Part shown: positions 24,038 to 33,347 of the stretch, piece by piece
Layout: each line of letters opens with the position of its first letter
Position numbering within the stretch: position 1 is the stretch's first letter
NCBI GenBank assembly: GCA_946887425.1
Contig: CAMPKW010000001.1
Coordinates: 1-64,000, forward strand
Direction of reading: 5' to 3'
Source of the DNA: an uncultured Candidatus Saccharibacteria bacterium
Lineage (GTDB): Bacteria > Patescibacteria > Saccharimonadia > Saccharimonadales > UBA6022
Length of the DNA stretch: 64,000 nucleotides
Notes under the pieces: generated by a model
Database searches by the model: none
Seen by the model: the letters and a program-made list of their open reading frames with translations, nothing else
What the model was told of the DNA's origin: nothing
Made by a program: the position numbers and the translations under genes

Positions 24038-26623
24038 ATGTGGGATCTGCAAATGGCAAATCCGCTCGGTAGATTATCGATGCGGAAACTACTTTCTTTT
24101 GTCGCAGCACTGATTGTGACTGTTTTTGCATACACTCTCGCCGCCGCCCCAACCGCTTTTGCTGCTGATGCAGCTTGGAACGGGGGTAATCTCAGTTACG
24201 AAAGTAATCAATACAATGCTATGGCTGATGCCAAAGAAGGCGACAGTACAGGCCTACCAGTCGGGTCGAAAGTCTATGGGTACTCGACCAACCCTGCCGA
24301 CGGGCCTCAAAAGGCGTATCTCATCTACTTTGAGCCTGGCGTCGACCCAAAGACAGCCACCTCTGCTAAAACAGTTAATTATAGCTACACACCGCCGTCA
24401 ACCTACACCAACAAATCATCAGTTGGGACCATCTCCATCGATAGCTCCAGTGCAAACAATCCCACGTCTACCTGTACAGTCGAAGGGGTAGGGTGGATCG
24501 TCTGTAGCCTGTCTTCGTTCCTCGCTGAAGGTATGGACAATATATTTAACTTGTTAACCGGGTTTGTTGCCGTACAGCCTATTCGCACCTCTGACCAAAG
24601 TGGCGATCTCTACAAGGCATGGGACGTTATGCGCAGTTTTGCGAATATCGTCTTTATCATTGGCTTTTTGGTTATTATCTACTCCCAGCTCACATCGACT
24701 GGTGTCAGCAATTACGGCATAAAGAAGCTTCTTCCACGCATCATAATTGCTGCTATTCTTGTAAATATTTCGTACTACATTTGTGCAATTGCCGTTGATA
24801 TAACCAATATCCTTGGGTACTCCTTGCAGCATATTTTTATTCAGATCCGTGAAAACTTATTTGGCATCCACGGCAACACTTGGAGCGATAGTATGGGTAA
24901 TTGGGAGAGCGTAGCAGGTTTTGTCCTTTCCGGTGGCGCCACTACGCTTGCATTGGGTATTGGTGGGGCGGCAGCACTATCAGCAACAGGCGGTACGGCC
25001 GCGGCAGCCATCTTCTTGCTCCTCCCGATCCTCGTAGGCGCATTAATTACGATCCTTGTTGTACTACTTATCCTCGCTGCCCGCCAAGCTATTATTGTTA
25101 TTCTTATTATCATCTCACCATTAGCGTTTGTAGCGTACCTCCTTCCGGGTACAGAGAAGTGGTTTGAGAAATGGAAAGATTTATTCTTGACCATGATGAT
25201 ATTCTTTCCGGCATTTTCAATGGTATTTGGCGGTGCACAACTTGCAGGTGCGGTAATTATCCAAAATGCTACATCAATTAACCTTATTATTCTTGGCCTT
25301 GCGGTTCAGGTTGCGCCGCTTGCGATAGCACCGCTTCTGATGCGACTTAGCGGCGGATTCCTTAACCGCATTGCAGGTATTGTAAATAACCCAGGCAAAG
25401 GCCTCGCTGATCGCACACGCAAGTGGGCAGGGGAACACGCCGACTACCACCGTCAGCGCGGAATTGGCGGCGACTTAAAGAAGCACAATTTCTTACGCCG
25501 CGGAGCACGTAGCCTAGAGTACAGAAAGAGGCGACGACAACGCGGCACGGAGGCTTGGAAGCAGGGTATGGACCAGTACACCGCTGAGAAAGCCAACACC
25601 GATCATAAACTACAAAGCATCGAAGTTGAGCTTGAGATATCGAAAATCAGTACTGAGAACGCTCAGCAGCAGCTAAAAGAAACTATTGCTCGACTACGCG
25701 CCGGAGTGGGTGAGTATGATGGTCATGATACGCTATTAACCGACAACCGAAGCGCATTTTCAAAAGCGATCCTGCCTAGTAAATTTGCAGCCGATGCACT
25801 TAAGCGCGCCTCTGAAGCAGATCAGCAATCACGAGTTATTGCACAGCAGCTTCACTCTGCGAATGAAGTCCAGCAACACCAATTTGCTGAAGCACTTGAA
25901 GCCAGCGTTGAACTTCGCGAGCGAGCAGGTGGCATTGACGCAAATGGTGCACAGCGAGCACTCGCAGCAGCAACAAGCGTCATCAAGAAAGCTCATGCCG
26001 AAACGATCGCAAACGCGACCGCAATCATGGAGCGTGGTAACTTGAGTGACGACAAGATACTCGACCTAGCTCGCGGCAACTCGCAGATCGGCACAAATGG
26101 CCGCACGATCGAGGCTACGGACGATATGATTGAAGCTGCAATCGGCTATGTCGCCTCGAGTGGCAATGTCAACAACATCATTACGATGGTTGAAGAACTC
26201 GACCTCAGTCCGGGCGGCGGCGCACACGAAGACCACCGCTTGGCGCTAACAAGTGCGTTGAAGAAAAATTCAGCACGACCAAAATTCTACGGCTTCGGCT
26301 GGATGGGTGCGGTTGAACAAGGTGTGCCCGGTGGAGTTGGAAAAACAGGTATCGACGCAGCTATTCAATCAACCGTCAATCAGAAAAAATTCTCAACAGA
26401 TACTATCGTCAATCAAGATAAAGACGCATTGGCGCGTGTTGTTAAAACCTTCAATGATTACGGCAGTCACTACTTTGATGAAGCGGCACTTAAAAACCTC
26501 AAGAAACAGATTGATGTTGCCTACAATACAGACATATACAAGGGTCGCGTGGCTGAACGCGACGCTGAACTCAAAGAGATATTGGGACACCTTTCTGACA
26601 TCACTTACAGCGATGAAGATTAG
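24038..26623 (+). CDS. VirB6/TrbL-like T4SS membrane protein, paralogue 2
   Basis: The 861-residue product has an N-terminal signal segment (cut near AFA|AD at about 42), a short secreted part (about 45-140), and a membrane block that matches paralogue 1: CTVEGVGWIVC, SNYGIKKLLPRI, AARQAIIVILIIISPLAFVAYLLP, then ...GGFLNRIAGIVNNPGKG. A long cytoplasmic tail (about 450-861) follows, rich in charged helices. The main difference is the much shorter secreted domain. It probably arose by duplication and could provide two non-identical VirB6 subunits to one channel. Confidence 0.78.
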   Translation: MWDLQMANPLGRLSMRKLLSFVAALIVTVFAYTLAAAPTAFAADAAWNGGNLSYESNQYNAMADAKEGDSTGLPVGSKVYGYSTNPADGPQKAYLIYFEPGVDPKTATSAKTVNYSYTPPSTYTNKSSVGTISIDSSSANNPTSTCTVEGVGWIVCSLSSFLAEGMDNIFNLLTGFVAVQPIRTSDQSGDLYKAWDVMRSFANIVFIIGFLVIIYSQLTSTGVSNYGIKKLLPRIIIAAILVNISYYICAIAVDITNILGYSLQHIFIQIRENLFGIHGNTWSDSMGNWESVAGFVLSGGATTLALGIGGAAALSATGGTAAAAIFLLLPILVGALITILVVLLILAARQAIIVILIIISPLAFVAYLLPGTEKWFEKWKDLFLTMMIFFPAFSMVFGGAQLAGAVIIQNATSINLIILGLAVQVAPLAIAPLLMRLSGGFLNRIAGIVNNPGKGLADRTRKWAGEHADYHRQRGIGGDLKKHNFLRRGARSLEYRKRRRQRGTEAWKQGMDQYTAEKANTDHKLQSIEVELEISKISTENAQQQLKETIARLRAGVGEYDGHDTLLTDNRSAFSKAILPSKFAADALKRASEADQQSRVIAQQLHSANEVQQHQFAEALEASVELRERAGGIDANGAQRALAAATSVIKKAHAETIANATAIMERGNLSDDKILDLARGNSQIGTNGRTIEATDDMIEAAIGYVASSGNVNNIITMVEELDLSPGGGAHEDHRLALTSALKKNSARPKFYGFGWMGAVEQGVPGGVGKTGIDAAIQSTVNQKKFSTDTIVNQDKDALARVVKTFNDYGSHYFDEAALKNLKKQIDVAYNTDIYKGRVAERDAELKEILGHLSDITYSDED

Positions 26624-26631
26624 CCAATAAC

Positions 26632-26640
26632 TGCTATACT
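26632..26640 (+). promoter_or_regulatory. Extended -10 of the PrgI gene, leaderless
   Basis: TGC-TATACT ends 9 bases before the ATG at 26650. Confidence 0.65.
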
Positions 26641-26649
26641 ATAAGCAGT

Positions 26650-27663
26650 ATGGCGGTCTATAAGGTACCACAAGATGTCGAGGCGGATGATAAGCTCATT
26701 GGCCCATTTAGCTTCAGGCAATTTATCTACCTGATTATTGTCGCACTTGCTATGGCAGGCGCCTGGGCATTGGGGCAGTTGTTCCTGCCTCTTATAGCCA
26801 TCCCACTTCCGGTGATTCTGCTATTTGGTGCGCTCGCTTTACCACTCCGAAAGGATCAGCCGATGGAGATATATATGGCAGCCATTGTGTCATTTTATCT
26901 CAAGCCTCGAAAAAGACTCTGGAAGCCAGATGGCCTTACATCACTTATCGAAATAACCGTTCCAAAATCTGTAGAAGTACAGCGTACAAAAGACTTGTCG
27001 CAAAGCGAGGCGTCTCAGCGCCTTTCGTATCTTGCCAATGTCGTCGATTCACAAGGCTGGGCCGTACGTGGTGTAGGAGCACCGACACCCAACAGCCCGA
27101 TGAATACTGATGCATATTATGCCGCCCAACAGACCGAGGATATCCTTGATAATAATGCACCTGTTTCGCAAAATATTGATCATATGATTGATGAAGCCGA
27201 TAGTCGTCGTCGACAGGAAATGATCAACCGCATGCATCAAGCACCAACAACCATAGCTACACCAACGACCGCACCGACAATCACCAATCCTTACGATACG
27301 TTTTTAAACCAACAGCCAGCAACTCAGCCAGTAGAAGATACATTCGTTGCAATGCCTGCACCCCAAGCGCCGCAGGCGGCCGCCGATGATACATCAGTTC
27401 ACTTCGATCCTTACCCAGCCGACATTCGACAAACAGTTATCCGACCTCTTGCAGAGCAGCCCGTTAAACAGCCGGTAACAGTAGCTACACCACCACCTAC
27501 AGTGCCCACACCAAGCACTAGCGTCAAGCCTGTATCACCTGATATAATAAACCTTGCAAATCAACACGACTTGTCGATTGAGACGATGGCTAGGGAGGCG
27601 AATCGCATCAAACAGAAAGAAGCAAAGCTTTCTGAAGATGAGGTTGTTATCTCGCTTCGTTAA
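26650..27663 (+). CDS. PrgI-family protein (VirB3-like) with long C-terminal extension
   Basis: PrgI/VirB3 proteins are short membrane partners of VirB4 in Gram-positive-type T4SS. The N-terminal 100 residues fit: YKVPQDVEADDKLIGPFSFRQF, two helices (about 26-45 and 47-65) and FYLKPRKRLWKPDG. The remaining about 235 residues form an extension rich in proline, threonine and glutamine with predicted disorder, ending in a charged helix. PrgI proteins are normally only about 100-130 residues, so the extension is unusual. Confidence 0.82.
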   Translation: MAVYKVPQDVEADDKLIGPFSFRQFIYLIIVALAMAGAWALGQLFLPLIAIPLPVILLFGALALPLRKDQPMEIYMAAIVSFYLKPRKRLWKPDGLTSLIEITVPKSVEVQRTKDLSQSEASQRLSYLANVVDSQGWAVRGVGAPTPNSPMNTDAYYAAQQTEDILDNNAPVSQNIDHMIDEADSRRRQEMINRMHQAPTTIATPTTAPTITNPYDTFLNQQPATQPVEDTFVAMPAPQAPQAAADDTSVHFDPYPADIRQTVIRPLAEQPVKQPVTVATPPPTVPTPSTSVKPVSPDIINLANQHDLSIETMAREANRIKQKEAKLSEDEVVISLR

Positions 27664-27696
27664 TCAACAGCGTAATCTAGGAAAGAGTGGGAAGAA

Positions 27697-28500
27697 GTGC
27701 CGCGAAACAATCAAATGCCACCAGCAGCCAACCAGGCTCCACAAGCAAGTGGCGCCACTACACCTGCGCCCGCTCAGCGCAATACAAACACGACTCAAAA
27801 TAGCCTACTCATCTCTGAGATCCGCGATGGTATGGCTGTTATGAGCGACGGTAGCTTTAGGGCTGTAGTTGCGTGTCAGTCGATCAACTTCGATCTTATG
27901 AGTAGTCGCGAACGTGAAGGAGTTGAATTTAGCTATCAAAATTTCCTTAACTCGCTTTATTTTCCTATTCAGATATTTGTTCGTTCGCAGCGAGTTGATA
28001 TTGGTCCGTACATTGATCGCTTGGTAGATATTCGAAAAGCCCAAGACAACATGCTACTAAATGTCTTAATGGATGATTACATCAACTTTATCGATGTACT
28101 TTCTCAAGAAGCAAATATTATGGATAAAAGTTTCTTTATCGTCGTGCCGTACTTCCCAGGTGGGGATGCTGCAAATATTGTCGAAGCTGGCAAAGGGTTC
28201 TTTGGTAAAATTTTTGCCAAGCCAGGCCAAACAGTTACAAAGATTGACCAAGCAACATACGAAAAATCCAAAGATGAAATCAAGAACCGCGTCGATTCTG
28301 TCATGAGCGGTCTTTTCCAACTTGGCGTTAAGAGTGTACAACTATCTACCAAAGAACTAGGTGAGCTTTATTACAACGTATACAATCCCGACACTGCTGT
28401 TCGTGAACCACTTGGCGATTTCGATAACGTCACGACAACTTTCGTCCGAAAAGGACAAGGTGAAGCACCGCGACCAAATCTTTCAGGAGGAGCACTCTAA
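27697..28500 (+). CDS. TraC-like T4SS protein (split from VirB4?)
   Basis: The 267-residue product starts at GTG 27697 and has a disordered Pro/Ala/Gln N-terminus (1-35). A domain (about 38-250) begins SLLISEIRDGMAVMSDGSFRAVV and continues VEFSYQNFLNSLYFPIQIFVRS. These look like the N-terminal TraC/VirB4-type domain that in other systems is fused to the ATPase. No P-loop is visible. The stop overlaps the VirB4 ATG (TAATG), so the two proteins are co-translated and probably form one ATPase complex. Confidence 0.7.
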   Translation: MPRNNQMPPAANQAPQASGATTPAPAQRNTNTTQNSLLISEIRDGMAVMSDGSFRAVVACQSINFDLMSSREREGVEFSYQNFLNSLYFPIQIFVRSQRVDIGPYIDRLVDIRKAQDNMLLNVLMDDYINFIDVLSQEANIMDKSFFIVVPYFPGGDAANIVEAGKGFFGKIFAKPGQTVTKIDQATYEKSKDEIKNRVDSVMSGLFQLGVKSVQLSTKELGELYYNVYNPDTAVREPLGDFDNVTTTFVRKGQGEAPRPNLSGGAL

Positions 28501-30386
28501 TGGCCAAGAAAAAACTAGATCCAATTGATATAGCCGCCCAGCAACGTGCCCGCGAACAGGCCGAGGTAGAACAGGCATTTCTTACCGGTATTAATACGCT
28601 ACGTGACCTCATCGCACCAAGTAGCCTCGAAATTCACTCGTCTCACTTCCGACTCGGTACAAAATACGGACGAACCTTATACGTATACGGCTACCCCCGC
28701 CAAATCTACACCGGCTGGTTAAGCTCGATCATCAATATCGACGAAGTACTCGATATTAGCATGTTTATTTATCCGGTTGAGAGTCAGGTTGTTCTTAATA
28801 ACCTGCGTAAAAAAGTAACCCAACTCGAAGCTAGTATGTCTATCAATAGCGAGAAGGGTAGAACTCGTGACCCGGGTCTTGAAGCGGCCATCCAAGATGC
28901 CGAAGAGCTTCGCGACCAACTCCAAGTTGGTGCCGAACGTTTCTTCCGTTATGGTTTATATGTTACGCTCTACGCCGACAGTCTTGATGAGCTTAATTTC
29001 GTACAGCATAAGATCGAAACAATTTTCGGACAACAGCTCATTTTTAGTAAGGTTGCGAGCAGTCAGCAAGAACAGGGCCTTAATAGTACCGTTCCACAGA
29101 TGACCGATCAGCTGCAAATCCGCCGCAATATGAACACGGGTGCGATCAGTACCAGTTTCCCATTCACTAGTGCTGACCTGACCGATGGCAAGGGTGTACT
29201 TTATGGCATTAACATGCACAACAACGGTCTTGTTATCTTCGATCGTTTCTCACTCGAAAATGCCAACATGATCGTCTTTGCAAAGTCAGGTGCAGGTAAG
29301 TCGTTTACCGTCAAACTCGAGGCACTACGCTCAATGATGGTCGGCAGCGATGTCATTATCATCGATCCAGAGAACGAGTACCAAAAACTTTCCGATGCCG
29401 TAGGTGGAAGCTATGTTCGCCTCAGCCTCAATGCAGATACGCGCATCAATCCGTTTGATCTTCCTCGTGTTATTGATAGCGACGAAGCTGATGATGCCCT
29501 GCGCGCCAACCTCGTAACACTCCATGGACTGTTTCGCCTTATGCTCGGCGGCTCGCAGGTTGCCGCTAATGGTGTTGCTATGTCAGCACTCACCCCAGCC
29601 GAAGAAGCTGATCTCGACCAGGCCTTAATCGACACCTATGCTCGCGCTGGCATCACAAGCGATCCGCTGACACACAACTCACTGCCGCCAACTATTTCTG
29701 ATCTTTACGATACGCTTCTACATATGGGTGGCACAGGCCCTCAGCTTGCACAGCGTTTACGCAAATACACCACCGGGACCTTTGCAGGTATCTTCTCGCA
29801 GCAAAGCAATATTGATATCAATAATCACATGGTGGTCTTTAATATCCGTGACCTCGAGGATGAGCTTCGTCCAGTGGCAATGTATATTGTACTTTCACAC
29901 ATCTGGAATATCGTTCGTACCGATCAGCGAAAGCGTATGCTTATCGTTGATGAGGCGTGGCAACTCATGAAGTATGATGACTCCGCCAACTTCCTTTTCA
30001 GCCTCGCAAAGCGTGCTCGTAAATACTTCCTTGGACTTACGACCATCACCCAAGACGTTGAAGACTTCATGGGTAGTAAAATGGGCCGCGCGATTGTTGC
30101 CAACTCTTCGATGCAGCTTCTCTTGAAGCAATCATCAAGCGCCGTGGATGTATTGTCGGATGTATTTAAGCTTACCGAGGAAGAAAAAAAGCGCCTTGCT
30201 AATTTCCCGGTCGGACAAGGACTTTTCTTTGCAGGGCAAAACCACGTACATATTCAAATTGTCGGCAGCCAGACAGAACAGTCACTCATCACTACCAACC
30301 CAGGCGCAAACAACACACCGCCCCAACCACGGCAAGCCGAACAGGTAACAACCGGTGGCTACGCTAATCCAAATGGCACTTTCTAG
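28500..30386 (+). CDS. VirB4-family T4SS ATPase
   Basis: VirB4 is the universal motor of type IV secretion. The 628-residue product has an N-terminal VirB4 domain (about 20-210), a FAKSGAGKSFTVKLEAL Walker A motif near residue 260, a Walker B block RMLIVDEAWQLM near residue 480, and a LTTITQDVEDFMGS segment typical of the family. A short Pro/Gln tail closes it. AGGAGG stands 8 bases before the ATG. It acts at the inner face of the membrane with PrgI and the VirB6-like proteins encoded upstream. Confidence 0.93.
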   Translation: MAKKKLDPIDIAAQQRAREQAEVEQAFLTGINTLRDLIAPSSLEIHSSHFRLGTKYGRTLYVYGYPRQIYTGWLSSIINIDEVLDISMFIYPVESQVVLNNLRKKVTQLEASMSINSEKGRTRDPGLEAAIQDAEELRDQLQVGAERFFRYGLYVTLYADSLDELNFVQHKIETIFGQQLIFSKVASSQQEQGLNSTVPQMTDQLQIRRNMNTGAISTSFPFTSADLTDGKGVLYGINMHNNGLVIFDRFSLENANMIVFAKSGAGKSFTVKLEALRSMMVGSDVIIIDPENEYQKLSDAVGGSYVRLSLNADTRINPFDLPRVIDSDEADDALRANLVTLHGLFRLMLGGSQVAANGVAMSALTPAEEADLDQALIDTYARAGITSDPLTHNSLPPTISDLYDTLLHMGGTGPQLAQRLRKYTTGTFAGIFSQQSNIDINNHMVVFNIRDLEDELRPVAMYIVLSHIWNIVRTDQRKRMLIVDEAWQLMKYDDSANFLFSLAKRARKYFLGLTTITQDVEDFMGSKMGRAIVANSSMQLLLKQSSSAVDVLSDVFKLTEEEKKRLANFPVGQGLFFAGQNHVHIQIVGSQTEQSLITTNPGANNTPPQPRQAEQVTTGGYANPNGTF

Positions 30387-30388
30387 CG

Positions 30389-30394
30389 TATAAT
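30389..30394 (+). promoter_or_regulatory. -10 of the M23 membrane protein gene, near-leaderless
   Basis: TATAAT ends 11 bases before the ATG at 30406; TATACA overlaps it 6 bases before the ATG. Confidence 0.5.
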
Positions 30395-30405
30395 ATACAG
30401 TAGTT

Positions 30406-33339
30406 ATGTCGGCACTTACAGATAACGACGAAAAGTCAAAAATCGACAGAGGTTACGAACAAGGAAGCGGGTCATACGACCCGCAATCTATTCATGACCT
30501 TCATAACCTCGAACAGCAAAGTGCATACGATCGTGATTTTGAAAAAATTGTCAAAGATCAAGAGGCGGAGGGCGGCTGGAAAACTGACATCGCCGGAGAT
30601 GACACAGGAAGGCAAATAGATAAGCCGAAACTTCTAAAAGCAGTGGGCGTCGCCAAGAAACGTGGAGGCATTATAGGTCTCATATCTTTATTTGGTGTCG
30701 GCGGCGCACTACTAGCCGGCTTCTTTGGGCCAACGAGTATGTTGGTTAATCTTGTCGAAAACTTCGCTATTTCTAACGACTCATCCTCGACCGTACTCGA
30801 ACAAAGATTTGCAAAAGTATTCGGACATATGGCGGAAAGCGACTCACAAACACTTTGCGCCCAAGGGTCTAATATTACGTGTAAAATGGGACGGCTTTCA
30901 AATAAATCACTAAAACAGCTTAGTAAAAAAGGCGTCGTCGCGCTCGATGCCAACAAGCAGCCTATCGATTTCTCAAAAGGTACATATCCTGACAAAAATC
31001 CATCCCACTATGAATTCACCGCCAATGATGGGACTAAAAAGAATGTTCCAGCAAATCAACTTCGAGGATTTCTTGCAAATAAAGATAATAGAAAATATGC
31101 CGCAAAGCTACTAGGTACTGGTGGCGCCTTTAACCTACGTGTCAAAGCATGGTCGGGAAAATACATTCAGCAAAAATTCTTCAATAAATTCAGCCTTTCA
31201 AAAAAGGGTGGTCTTGCCGACGGGTCGGACAAAAAGCATGCCAATGCCCAAGAAAAGTTAAAAGCCTCAACGGAGAAGTTGCTCAGTGCTATCCCTGGAG
31301 TTGATACACTCAAGGGTGTAGATGCCAAAATTAAAACTAAAATCGGAGACAAGCTAGAGGAATCAAAGGGAGGCGGTGTCGCGTACAATGTCGCGAGCGC
31401 TTACTGCGTGGCGACAAAGGCTCCTGCTGTAATATCCGCAGGGGTAGCTGGCGTACAGCTAGCAAGACTAATCCCGATAGCTAATGATCTGGTGTTATCA
31501 CCGGGGTCGAAGCTAAAAGCCTCAGGTGTTGATAAAGCAAATGCCGTCACCGGGGGAGATATGGACACGATCGGCACGCTCCTCACAAACAAAACGAAGA
31601 ACGCCGATGGGAAAATGACATCCGCACTTGATTCACCGTACCTACTTGCCGCTCTTGGTGTTAATAAAGCAAAACCACCCGTATCCGCTAAATTTGCCCC
31701 TGGATATGGTGTCCTAACCGACCCGACCATGAAAGCTTTACGAGACGAAGGTAAGGCTGCCGCCCCAGCATGCAACGCCATTCTCACCCCGATGGCTATG
31801 TTTACTTTTGCAATTATCGAATCGGCTGTCACCAAAACAAACCCTGCAGGGGCAATAGCCGGGATCGTCGGCGGATTTGTCGTTGGTGCCGCAACAGCAC
31901 CGATCGTAGAGAAGATTGTTGGCGAAGTGGGAAAGGCCGCCATTGAAAAGTTAGCCGAAAGTGATAACCTCGAGAATCTTCAAGGCGAAGAGCTGGGTGA
32001 CGCACTTGGGGTTTCTGCCGCTGCCTTCTTCGCAGCCGGGTCCATGGCACGTAACATTCCAACTCTTACGGAAAGCCAAGTTGTGGCATTTAATTCACTG
32101 CGCAATGAAAATGAAACACTTCAAAAAGAAATGGATATCGCCTCATTAAGCCCATTCGACACCACAAGTCGTTATACATTACTTGGTAGCATAGTTCATA
32201 CAATGCAGATGGGAATATTAACGAGTGGCAACTACAACGGAAGTCCACTTTCGACGCTCGGTAGCCTAGTGCAACTACCTCAATCGCTCCTCTCAACGAA
32301 GGTATCAGCGGCAAACTACACTGAAAATTCATGTAGCTACGCCGACTCATTCGATCTTTCGGGCAAAGAGGGTGCATCGACACCTGCTATAAATATGGCA
32401 GGGCTCCCATGTACCGGCATCACTGCAGAACAGGCTGTAATGGAACCAAGCGAAGCAGCAACTATCATGATTGAAAAAGGATGGGTCGACGGAAGTAAAG
32501 AGGTTGGCGAGAACGCAACGATCGACGATCTCATCGCGCAAGATATCATAAAAAAAGACACGCCCTTATCTGCCTACATCGAGAGCTGCAGTGATGCAAG
32601 CACTGGCGATTACATAATTGATGCACCTGGATGTACCGTTAAACCATCTGTTACATCCGGACAGCCGACAACCGATGGTGATTGGTCAACCGACCAATAT
32701 TGCAAGAATGACAAAGGCGAAAATACCTGTGGTGACGCACCGGCTACGTCAACCCAAGGAGCCGAAGAGGCGAGAGCATTCGCTGCAATGGCAGTCTTCC
32801 TGCTCGATTATCAGGAAGTCCAGATCATTACCGGCCAGGATGAGGAAGAAGCTGGCTCTGGTGGTGGTTCATCCACTACACTCGAAAATAGCGGCAAGAT
32901 CAATCCAGAAGGCTGGGCGTATCCGCTCGATTCGCCAAAAACGTTAATAACCTACAGCCCTCATAATGGTGATGATATAGTCACACCAATAGGATCAAAG
33001 GTATACTCAATGCGCGATGGCACGGTGATCGCTACCGAAACGCAATCAGTTGCAGAAATAGAGTCCCTCGCTTTCTGTAATCTAGGCTTTACAAAAATAA
33101 ACGGACCTCAAAAAAATCTCATGATTGAAAGTACCGTAGATGGCAAAAAATATACGATACGATATGCACACCTTAGCGAATTTAAAGTGAAGGTTGGAGA
33201 TACTGTGAAGGCCGGAGATTTTGTTGCTCTATCAGGAGATACGGGGTGTGTAACAGCTCAAGGTGATCCTGCCCATCTCCATGTTGATATTAATGCTGGA
33301 GAAATATACCCAAGAGACGTAATTGGAACGAGTTTTTAG
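30406..33339 (+). CDS. T4SS-associated membrane protein with C-terminal M23 (LytM) peptidase domain
   Basis: The 977-residue product has a charged cytoplasmic N-terminus (1-85), a hydrophobic helix (about 90-118), a long middle region, further hydrophobic stretches (about 330-350 and 465-505), and a C-terminal domain (about 835-977) of the M23 lysostaphin/LytM type. Zinc ligands are visible: HNGDD (His 853) and AHLHVD (His 957, His 959). M23 enzymes cut peptidoglycan cross-bridges, so this protein probably opens the wall for the secretion machine. The middle region shows no homology I recognise. Confidence 0.8.
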   Translation: MSALTDNDEKSKIDRGYEQGSGSYDPQSIHDLHNLEQQSAYDRDFEKIVKDQEAEGGWKTDIAGDDTGRQIDKPKLLKAVGVAKKRGGIIGLISLFGVGGALLAGFFGPTSMLVNLVENFAISNDSSSTVLEQRFAKVFGHMAESDSQTLCAQGSNITCKMGRLSNKSLKQLSKKGVVALDANKQPIDFSKGTYPDKNPSHYEFTANDGTKKNVPANQLRGFLANKDNRKYAAKLLGTGGAFNLRVKAWSGKYIQQKFFNKFSLSKKGGLADGSDKKHANAQEKLKASTEKLLSAIPGVDTLKGVDAKIKTKIGDKLEESKGGGVAYNVASAYCVATKAPAVISAGVAGVQLARLIPIANDLVLSPGSKLKASGVDKANAVTGGDMDTIGTLLTNKTKNADGKMTSALDSPYLLAALGVNKAKPPVSAKFAPGYGVLTDPTMKALRDEGKAAAPACNAILTPMAMFTFAIIESAVTKTNPAGAIAGIVGGFVVGAATAPIVEKIVGEVGKAAIEKLAESDNLENLQGEELGDALGVSAAAFFAAGSMARNIPTLTESQVVAFNSLRNENETLQKEMDIASLSPFDTTSRYTLLGSIVHTMQMGILTSGNYNGSPLSTLGSLVQLPQSLLSTKVSAANYTENSCSYADSFDLSGKEGASTPAINMAGLPCTGITAEQAVMEPSEAATIMIEKGWVDGSKEVGENATIDDLIAQDIIKKDTPLSAYIESCSDASTGDYIIDAPGCTVKPSVTSGQPTTDGDWSTDQYCKNDKGENTCGDAPATSTQGAEEARAFAAMAVFLLDYQEVQIITGQDEEEAGSGGGSSTTLENSGKINPEGWAYPLDSPKTLITYSPHNGDDIVTPIGSKVYSMRDGTVIATETQSVAEIESLAFCNLGFTKINGPQKNLMIESTVDGKKYTIRYAHLSEFKVKVGDTVKAGDFVALSGDTGCVTAQGDPAHLHVDINAGEIYPRDVIGTSF

Positions 33340-33347
33340 GATACACC

